Source: Alcaligenaceae bacterium SAGV5 (GTDB taxonomy: Bacteria > Pseudomonadota > Gammaproteobacteria > Burkholderiales > Burkholderiaceae_B). Taken from it: 64,000 nt of DNA. The translations under genes were made by a program, and so were the position numbers. Every line of letters begins with the position of its first letter. The stretch's first letter is position 1. Below the pieces are notes generated by a model, which made no database searches, was not told the origin of the DNA, and was given only the letters and a program-made list of their open reading frames with translations. The stretch covers positions 124,001 through 188,000 of the forward strand of contig SPDP01000006.1 of NCBI GenBank assembly GCA_009360345.1, in the 5' to 3' direction. This document shows positions 58,462-64,000 of the stretch, in pieces.

Positions 58462-60162
58462 ATGGATACGATGGTTGGCGGGACTTGGGGACGGGGCGTG
58501 GTCGTGGCGGCAGCGGTGGGACTGCTGGCCGCGTGCGCGGCGCGCGGGCCGGGCGGCGCGCCGCCATCGGAGGCCGCGGACGCGGTCTACGTCAACGGCA
58601 AGGTCGCCACGGTCGATGCCGGTTCTTCCGTGGCCCAGGCCTTCGCGGTGCGCGGGGGCCGGTTCGCCGCGGTGGGGACGACCGAGCGCATCATGGCCTA
58701 TGCGGGGCCGGCCACGCAGGTGATCGATCTGCGCGGCCGCACGGTCGTTCCCGGCCTGGCGGATTCGCATCTGCATGCCGTGGGCGGCGGCCCCGGCATC
58801 GACCTGTCGGCCGCACGCTCGATGGCCGAGCTGTCCGCCACGGTGGCCGAGGCGGCCAGGGGGGCCAAGCCGGGACAGGTGCTGGTTTCCAACAGCGATT
58901 GGCACGAGGCGCAGCTCAAGGAACAGCGGCTGCCCACCGCGGATGAGCTGGAAGCGGCTGCGCCTGGCGTGCCGGTGATCCTGGTGCGCGGCGGACACAG
59001 CTATTTCCTCAACAACACGGCACTGGCCAAGTACGGCATCACGCCGGCGACCCCGGTGCCGCCGGGCGGCGCGATTCCGCGCAACGCCGCCGGACGGCTG
59101 ACCGGCGAACTGACCGACACGGCCAAGCGCCTCGCGCCGCTGCCGCCTCCGCCGCCGATGACGCTGGCGCTGCTCGAGGCGCAGCAGAAGAAACTGAACG
59201 AGTACGGCCTGACCAGCATACGGATACCGGGCACGAACCTGGCGGCGTATCGCCAGTTCCAGCAGTTGCGCGACAGCGGCAAGGCCACGGTCCGCTACAG
59301 CATCCTGTTCCGTCCCAAGGACCTGGCCGATTTCCGGTCCGGCATCGTCGGGGCCGGCATCCGGCAGGGCGAGGGCGACGAGTGGGTCAAGGTCTGGGGC
59401 ATCAAGATCAGCGTGGACGGCGGTTTCGAGGGCGGCTACATGACGCGCCCCTACGAAGGGGAGATGGGCAAGGGCGGCACGTACTACGGCTTGCAGACCA
59501 TTCCGCAGGCGACGTTCAACGAATACGTCGCGGGCATCAACCAGGCGGGCTGGCGCGTGGCGGTGCACGCCGTGGGCGATGCCGCCGTGGACGAGGTGCT
59601 GCAGGGCTACGAGCGGGCCCACGCCCAGCGCGACATCCGCGCGCAGGGGTGGACCATCGAACATGCGTTCATCACGCGCCCAGACCAGTATCCGCGCATC
59701 CGGGCGATGAACCTGCGGATGTCGGTGCAGGACCATCTCTACCTGGCCGCGCCGGTGCTCAAGCGTTACTGGGGCATGGACCGCGCTTCGCAGGTCACGC
59801 CGCTCAAGACCTACATGGAGCAGGGCTTCATGCTGGCGGGCGGCACCGATTCGCCGGTGATTCCGGTCAATCCGTTCTGGGCCATGTACCACTTCCTGAC
59901 GCGGGACACGATCTCCGACGGCGTCTACGGCGCCGACCAGGCCGTGCCGTCGCGCGATGCGGTGCTCCGGCTGATGACCATCAACAACGCGCGCCTGACC
60001 GACGAGCAGGACGTCAAGGGATCGATCGAGCCCGGCAAGCTGGCGGATTTCGTCGTGCTGTCGGCCGATTACCTGAGCATTCCGGCGGCCGAGGTGCAGC
60101 GGCTGAAGGCGCTGGCGACCTACGTGGGAGGCAGGCAGGTGTACCGGGCCGCATCGTTCTGA
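58462..60162 (+). CDS. Lipoprotein amidohydrolase (YtcJ-like)
   Basis: A 566-residue amidohydrolase with a lipoprotein signal (VGLLAAC; lipidated Cys near residue 25). N-terminal metal ligands HLH are in GLADSHLHAVGG, further His ligands in VAVHAVGDAAVDEVL and WTIEHAFITRP, and the catalytic Asp in LAGGTDSPVIPVNPFW (near residue 470). A lipoprotein form would act in the periplasm, unlike the cytoplasmic YtcJ-like enzyme at 38823. ATG at 58462 is preferred over 58420 because GAGGGGG lies upstream and the signal begins there. The substrate is unknown. Confidence 0.85.
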   Translation: MDTMVGGTWGRGVVVAAAVGLLAACAARGPGGAPPSEAADAVYVNGKVATVDAGSSVAQAFAVRGGRFAAVGTTERIMAYAGPATQVIDLRGRTVVPGLADSHLHAVGGGPGIDLSAARSMAELSATVAEAARGAKPGQVLVSNSDWHEAQLKEQRLPTADELEAAAPGVPVILVRGGHSYFLNNTALAKYGITPATPVPPGGAIPRNAAGRLTGELTDTAKRLAPLPPPPPMTLALLEAQQKKLNEYGLTSIRIPGTNLAAYRQFQQLRDSGKATVRYSILFRPKDLADFRSGIVGAGIRQGEGDEWVKVWGIKISVDGGFEGGYMTRPYEGEMGKGGTYYGLQTIPQATFNEYVAGINQAGWRVAVHAVGDAAVDEVLQGYERAHAQRDIRAQGWTIEHAFITRPDQYPRIRAMNLRMSVQDHLYLAAPVLKRYWGMDRASQVTPLKTYMEQGFMLAGGTDSPVIPVNPFWAMYHFLTRDTISDGVYGADQAVPSRDAVLRLMTINNARLTDEQDVKGSIEPGKLADFVVLSADYLSIPAAEVQRLKALATYVGGRQVYRAASF

Positions 60163-60172
60163 AGCCGGCGGG

Positions 60173-61342
60173 TCACGGCTTCAGGACGACTTTCACGCAG
60201 CCGTCCTCCTTGTCCCGGAAAATCTCATACATGGCGGGCCCGTCCTCCAGGGCCTCGTTGTGGGTGATGACGAAGGACGGGTCGATCCGGCCCTCGGCGA
60301 TGAGGTCGAGCAGGATCCGGCTCCAGCGCTGGACGTGGGTCTGGCCCATGCGCCAGGTCAGCCCCTTGTTCATCGAGGCGCCGAAGGGGATCCGGTCGAG
60401 CAGTCCGCCATAGACGCCCGGGATGGACAGCACGCCCGCCGGGCGGCAGACGTAGATCATTTCCCGCAATACGTGGGGGCGGTCGCTTTCCCGCATCACC
60501 GCCTGCTTCGCCCGGTCGTACATGGCATCCAGGGAGCGGGCGGCATGCGACTCCAGGCCCACGGCGTCTATGCATTTCTCCGGCCCCTTGCCGCCGGTCA
60601 GTTCGCGCAGGCGTTCGACCACGCTTTCCCGCTCGAAGTCGATGGATTCCGCGCCGGCACGGGCTGCCATGGCCAGCCGTTCAGGAACGCGGTCGATCAT
60701 CACCACCTGGCGGGCACCCTGCAACTGGGCGCTGCGCATGGCCATCAGGCCCACCGGGCCGGCGCCCCAGATGGCGACCGTGTCGGTGGGCTGGATGTCG
60801 CACTGGGCCGCGGCCTGCCAGCCGGTGGGCAGGATGTCGCCCAGGAACAGCACCTGCTCGTCCTCCAGGGCGGCGGGTATCTTGATGTGAGTGGTGTCGG
60901 CGTGCGGCACGCGCACGTATTCGGCCTGGCCGCCGGCGTAGCCGCCGGTCAGGTGGGTGTAGCCGAACAGGCCCGCCGTGGCGTGGCCGAAGACCTTGCC
61001 CGCCAGTTCCTGGTTGCGGTTGCTGCGTTCGCACACAGAATAGTTGCCGCGCTGGCACTGTTCGCAGGCGCCGCAGGCGATGGTGAAGGGGACGACGACA
61101 CGATCGCCCGGCTTCAGATGGCGTGTATCCGGCCCCACCTCGACCACTTCACCCATGAATTCGTGTCCCATGATGTCGCCGGATTTCATGCCGGGGATGA
61201 GGCCGTCGTACAGGTGGAGATCGGCGCCGCAGATGGCGCACGCGGAGACTTTGACGATGGCGTCGCCGGGCAGCTCGATGCGCGGGTCCGGCACGGTGTC
61301 GTACCGGATGTCCTTTTTGCCATGCCAGCACAGTGCTTTCAT
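60173..61342 (-). CDS. Zinc-dependent alcohol/formaldehyde dehydrogenase
   Basis: A 389-residue medium-chain dehydrogenase. Catalytic zinc ligands are in CAICGADLHLYDG and GHEFMGEVVEVG, structural-zinc cysteines in ACGACEQCQRGNYSVCE, and the nucleotide-binding motif is AIWGAGPVGLMAM (near residue 188). The length, the GLFGYTHLTGGYAGGQAEYVRVP insert and the long C-terminal part place it in the formaldehyde dehydrogenase/FdhA-like branch. It oxidises or reduces an alcohol/aldehyde pair in the cytoplasm with NAD(P). It is divergent from the GlxA-type regulator, which probably controls it. GAAGGAGA stands before the start. Confidence 0.9.
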   Translation of the reverse strand: MKALCWHGKKDIRYDTVPDPRIELPGDAIVKVSACAICGADLHLYDGLIPGMKSGDIMGHEFMGEVVEVGPDTRHLKPGDRVVVPFTIACGACEQCQRGNYSVCERSNRNQELAGKVFGHATAGLFGYTHLTGGYAGGQAEYVRVPHADTTHIKIPAALEDEQVLFLGDILPTGWQAAAQCDIQPTDTVAIWGAGPVGLMAMRSAQLQGARQVVMIDRVPERLAMAARAGAESIDFERESVVERLRELTGGKGPEKCIDAVGLESHAARSLDAMYDRAKQAVMRESDRPHVLREMIYVCRPAGVLSIPGVYGGLLDRIPFGASMNKGLTWRMGQTHVQRWSRILLDLIAEGRIDPSFVITHNEALEDGPAMYEIFRDKEDGCVKVVLKP

Positions 61343-61432
61343 GACGTTCTCCTTCTTCGCGGGCGCCGGTTCGCGCCCACCGGAACGCGCAGCAAGCGCC
61401 GTGCCGGCCTCGGCGCGCACTAAAATCCACGC

Positions 61433-62440
61433 ATGAGCAGCCATTTCCGCGTCCGCCGCATCGACATCGTCGTTTATCCCGGGTTCAAGTCGCTGGAGGC
61501 GGTCGGACCGCTGTGCGTGTTCGACTACGCCAACGTCCACCTGCGCAAGCGCGACCTGCCGCCGGCCTATCGGGTCGAGATCGCCGCCCCGCAGCCCGGC
61601 GACGTGCGTTCGGACACGCTGATGACGCTGCACGCCGGCAAGGGCCTGGACAGCCGCGACCTGCCCGATGCCGCCATCCTGGTGGGCGCGCGCAATATCG
61701 AGGAGGCCATGCGGCATTCGCCGGCCATCGTCGACTGGGCCGCGGCCGTGGCGCCCCGCATCGCGCGCCTGGCCGCCCTGTGCTCGGGCAGTTTCTTTCT
61801 TGCTGAAGCAGGCCTCCTGGACGGCCGGCGCGCGACCACGCACTGGAGCGTGTCGAGGCTGCTCCAGCAGCGCTATCCGCGCGTCGACGTGCAGGCCGAT
61901 GCCATTTTCATCCGGCAGGGCAACATCTGGACCTCGGCCGGCGTCACGGCCGGCATAGACCTGGCGCTGGCGATGGTGGAAGAGGACTGCGGCCGCGACC
62001 TTGCCCTGGAAGTCGCGCGGGACATGGTGGTCTACCTGAAGCGTCCGGGAGGGCAGTCGCAGTTCAGCATGCACTTGAACAGCCAGACCACCAGCCATCC
62101 CGGCATACGCAAGACCCAGGACTGGATCCTGTCCAACCTGCAACGGCCGCTGGCTGTTTCGGACCTGGCCGCCCATGCGGCCATGAGCGTGCGCAACTTC
62201 ACCCGCGTGTTCGTGCGCGAGACGGGCGCCACGCCGCAGGCCTTCGTCGAGAACGCGAGGGTGGAACTGGTGCGCCGGCTGCTCGAGGACGCGGCCCTGC
62301 CGCTCAAGACCGTGGCCGTGCGGGCGGGCTTCGGGTCGGACGCCCAGTTGCGCAAGGTGTTCCAGCGCCACCTGGGCGTGACGCCCCGCGCCTATCGCGA
62401 GCGTTTCGCCAGCGCGGGCGGCAGCGGCAGGGAGGACTAG
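61433..62440 (+). CDS. GlxA-type transcriptional regulator (DJ-1/PfpI + AraC domains)
   Basis: A 335-residue regulator. Residues about 10-175 form a DJ-1/PfpI amidotransferase-like domain with the nucleophile-elbow segment ARLAALCSGSFFLAEAG, and residues 215-325 carry the AraC double helix-turn-helix (VSDLAAHAAMSVRNFTRVF, then LKTVAVRAGFGSDAQLRKVF). It is divergent from the zinc dehydrogenase, so it may induce that gene in response to an alcohol or aldehyde. It ends at the palindrome CTAG at 62437-62440, where its TAG overlaps the stop of the convergent pobA. Confidence 0.9.
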   Translation: MSSHFRVRRIDIVVYPGFKSLEAVGPLCVFDYANVHLRKRDLPPAYRVEIAAPQPGDVRSDTLMTLHAGKGLDSRDLPDAAILVGARNIEEAMRHSPAIVDWAAAVAPRIARLAALCSGSFFLAEAGLLDGRRATTHWSVSRLLQQRYPRVDVQADAIFIRQGNIWTSAGVTAGIDLALAMVEEDCGRDLALEVARDMVVYLKRPGGQSQFSMHLNSQTTSHPGIRKTQDWILSNLQRPLAVSDLAAHAAMSVRNFTRVFVRETGATPQAFVENARVELVRRLLEDAALPLKTVAVRAGFGSDAQLRKVFQRHLGVTPRAYRERFASAGGSGRED

Positions 62441-63612
62441 GCTTCGATCGGCAACCCGGTGAAATTCTCCGAGAAGGCCCGCCGGCCCGGCCCGGATCCC
62501 GTCATGTAGTCCAGGTCGGCCCGTTGCAGGCGCCGGGCGAACTCGCTCTGCCCCGGGAAACTGTGCACCATGGTGCACAGGCCCGCGGAGAAGCGATGCA
62601 CCAGCCACATGCGCCGCAGGCAGGTTTCCGAATAGCTGTCCAGGAGCCGGGCGGAGCCCCGCCTGTAATACTCGGCCAGCGCGCGGCCCAGCACGCGTAT
62701 GTCCGCCACGGCGGAGTTGAGCCCCTTGGCGCCGGTGGGCGGAACGATGTGCGCGGCATCGCCGGCCAGGAACAGGGCGCCGTGGCGCAGCGGTTCGACC
62801 TGGAAGCTGCGCATGGCGGTCACCCCCTTTTGGATGATGGGACCGTCGATCAGCGGTGGCATGCCGGGTACGTCCAGGCGTTCATGGAGCGCGCTCCAGA
62901 TGCGGTCGTCGGACCAGTTGTCCGGATCGTCGTCGGGTTCGCATTGCAGGTAGAGGCGGCTGCGCGTGGGGGAGCGGAAGCTCAGCATGGCGAAGCCGGT
63001 GTCGTGGCAGCCCCAGGTCACGTCGGGCGCGGCGGGCGGGACCTCGGCCAGGATGCCCAGCCAGCCGAAGGGGTAGACCCGGTCGTAGGTCTTCATCACC
63101 GAAGCGGGAATGGCGTCGCGGCAGATGCCGTGGAAGCCGTCGCAGCCCGCGATGAAGTCGCAGCGCACCGGCGTGCCCCCCGGGCCGGCCAGGATCGTGG
63201 GCGAGGGGCCTTCCAGGTCCCGGATGGCGCAGACCGGGGTGTCGAAGCGCAGGTCGCCGCCGGCGGCCTGCCGTGCCTCGATCAGGTCGTGCACCACTTC
63301 GTGCTGGGGATAGACCATGACCGTGCGGCCGATTTCCTGGGCGAAGTCTATGCGGTGCGAGGCCTGGGCGTAGCGGAAGTCGAGGCTGTTCTGCGGCATG
63401 CCCAGCCGCCGCATGCGCCCGCCCAGCCCGACCTCGGCCAGCAGGTCGACCGTGCCTTGTTCCAGCACGCCCGCCCGCAGCCGCTGCTGCACGTGTTCGC
63501 GGCTGCGGCTGTCGAACACGATGGATTCGATGCCTTCCCGGTGCAGCAGGTGGGACAGCAGCAGTCCCGCGGGGCCCGCGCCGACGATGCCGACCTGGGT
63601 ACGTTCGCTCAT
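62437..63612 (-). CDS. pobA: 4-Hydroxybenzoate 3-monooxygenase
   Basis: A 391-residue group A flavoprotein hydroxylase very like PobA. The FAD motif GAGPAG is at residues 11-16, followed by RLRAGVLEQGTVDLL, the GCDGFHGICRDAIPA segment, and GDAAHIVPPTGAKGLNSAVA (near residue 282). It converts 4-hydroxybenzoate to protocatechuate with NADPH and O2. It is translationally coupled to ligB (ATGA overlap), so the product goes straight to ring cleavage. Small differences from known PobA sequences leave a related substrate possible. Confidence 0.87.
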   Translation of the reverse strand: MSERTQVGIVGAGPAGLLLSHLLHREGIESIVFDSRSREHVQQRLRAGVLEQGTVDLLAEVGLGGRMRRLGMPQNSLDFRYAQASHRIDFAQEIGRTVMVYPQHEVVHDLIEARQAAGGDLRFDTPVCAIRDLEGPSPTILAGPGGTPVRCDFIAGCDGFHGICRDAIPASVMKTYDRVYPFGWLGILAEVPPAAPDVTWGCHDTGFAMLSFRSPTRSRLYLQCEPDDDPDNWSDDRIWSALHERLDVPGMPPLIDGPIIQKGVTAMRSFQVEPLRHGALFLAGDAAHIVPPTGAKGLNSAVADIRVLGRALAEYYRRGSARLLDSYSETCLRRMWLVHRFSAGLCTMVHSFPGQSEFARRLQRADLDYMTGSGPGRRAFSENFTGLPIEA

Positions 63613-64000
63613 GCGGGCTCCTCCAGCGTGATCAGGCCCATGCCCGTGGTCATGGGGGCGTAGTAGTTGCGATGGACGCGCCGCGCCTGGCCGGACAGGG
63701 CGCCGCGCATGACCAGCCACATGATCAGCTCGATGCCTTCGGCGCCGTAGCGTTCCATCAAGGTCTGGTGCGTCAGTTCGCACAGACTCTCGGGATCGTG
63801 TTCGATCCGGTCCAGGAAGTCCTGGTCCCAGTCCTTGTCCATCTTGCCGAAGTGCGGGCCCGTCAACTGATGGGACATGCCGCCGGTGCCCAGGATGACG
63901 ACGCGCAGGTCGGCTGGATAGGACTCGACGGCCCGCCGTATGGCCTGCCCCAGCCGGTAGCACCGGCGCGCGGTGGGCAGGGGATGCTGCAGCACGTTGA
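63609..64000 (-). CDS. ligB: Protocatechuate 4,5-dioxygenase beta-subunit-like protein, C-terminal part
   Basis: The frame is open to the right edge and ends at 63609, giving the last 130 or so residues of a LigB-type class III extradiol dioxygenase. Visible are NVLQHPLPTARRCYRLGQA, VILGTGGMSHQLTGPHFGKMD and HPLP-like His, with a C-terminal LITLEEPA. LigB with LigA opens protocatechuate between carbons 4 and 5 using Fe(II). The iron ligands near the N-terminus lie outside the window. A gallate dioxygenase is the alternative. It precedes pobA in the same transcript. Confidence 0.82.
   Translation of the reverse strand, partial: NVLQHPLPTARRCYRLGQAIRRAVESYPADLRVVILGTGGMSHQLTGPHFGKMDKDWDQDFLDRIEHDPESLCELTHQTLMERYGAEGIELIMWLVMRGALSGQARRVHRNYYAPMTTGMGLITLEEPA

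Noticed and set aside
1..64000. CRISPR arrays, tRNA, rRNA, insertion sequences, prophage genes
   Set aside because: No regularly spaced repeats, cloverleaf-forming tRNA sequences, transposase-like frames or phage genes were found on either strand.

Overview
The window looks like chromosomal DNA of a GC-rich betaproteobacterium, most likely Bordetella or a close Alcaligenaceae relative such as Achromobacter. The strongest reason is the number of Bug/TctC periplasmic solute-binding proteins: eight in 64 kb, each beside a different small catabolic gene set and none beside TctA/TctB membrane genes. LysR, TetR, IclR, GntR, AraC and MarR regulators sit divergently or next to these sets. Names come from reading translated motifs; no database search was run.

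Layout, left to right. 1-2468: end of a MarR regulator, a Bug gene and an FAD ring hydroxylase. 2544-5522: LysR, Bug and alpha/beta hydrolase; then a divergent TetR (5712). 6440-17786 (minus): a long operon with a hydroxycinnamoyl-CoA hydratase/lyase-like protein, an NDP-forming acyl-CoA synthetase, an acyl-CoA dehydrogenase, a CoxM/G/S/L-type molybdenum hydroxylase, a second enoyl-CoA hydratase, a Bug protein and an SDR; a divergent Bug gene lies at 18094. 19100-19967: fecI with a truncated fecR. 20102-24234: benzoylformate decarboxylase, aldehyde dehydrogenase and Bug, with a divergent LysR. 25252-33986 (minus): Bug, a BisC-like molybdoenzyme, a D-lactate-dehydrogenase-like flavoprotein and glcDEF, with a divergent AraC (34077). 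34917-36563: cobalamin adenosyltransferase and the DAHP synthase aroG. 36821-41970 (minus): aminotransferase, amidohydrolase, COG0523 GTPase and Bug, with a divergent LysR. 42990-45224: a metalloprotease-like lipoprotein and an Mpo1-like protein. 45232-52192: a TRAP transporter with hydrolase and amidase, and a divergent iclR-aspartate dehydrogenase pair. 52214-53203: a lipoprotein with a duplicated domain. 53312-58082: Bug, RraA-like aldolase, aconitase-type hydratase subunits and RidA, with a divergent GntR. 58091-64000: a DUF3820 protein, a lipoprotein amidohydrolase, a zinc alcohol dehydrogenase, a GlxA-type regulator, pobA and the end of a LigB-type ring-cleavage dioxygenase.

Taken together this is a peripheral aromatic and organic-acid catabolic region. 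Side chains are shortened through CoA esters or by decarboxylation to aldehydes, the aldehydes are oxidised to benzoates, the benzoates are hydroxylated (pobA, the first FAD hydroxylase), and ring cleavage follows the protocatechuate 4,5 route (LigB at the right edge). The RraA-like aldolase would suit the end of that route.

The most informative non-coding structure is upstream of aroG. A 27-codon leader peptide with nine Tyr/Phe codons is followed by a strong intrinsic terminator, and a leader segment can pair with the terminator's 5' arm, which is the layout of a Phe/Tyr attenuator. Its predicted promoter would start the mRNA at or next to the leader AUG. A second notable signal is a paired TTATATAA element found both at the TetR promoter (5582) and over the -10 box of the hydratase/lyase operon (17830), suggesting one regulator for both loci.
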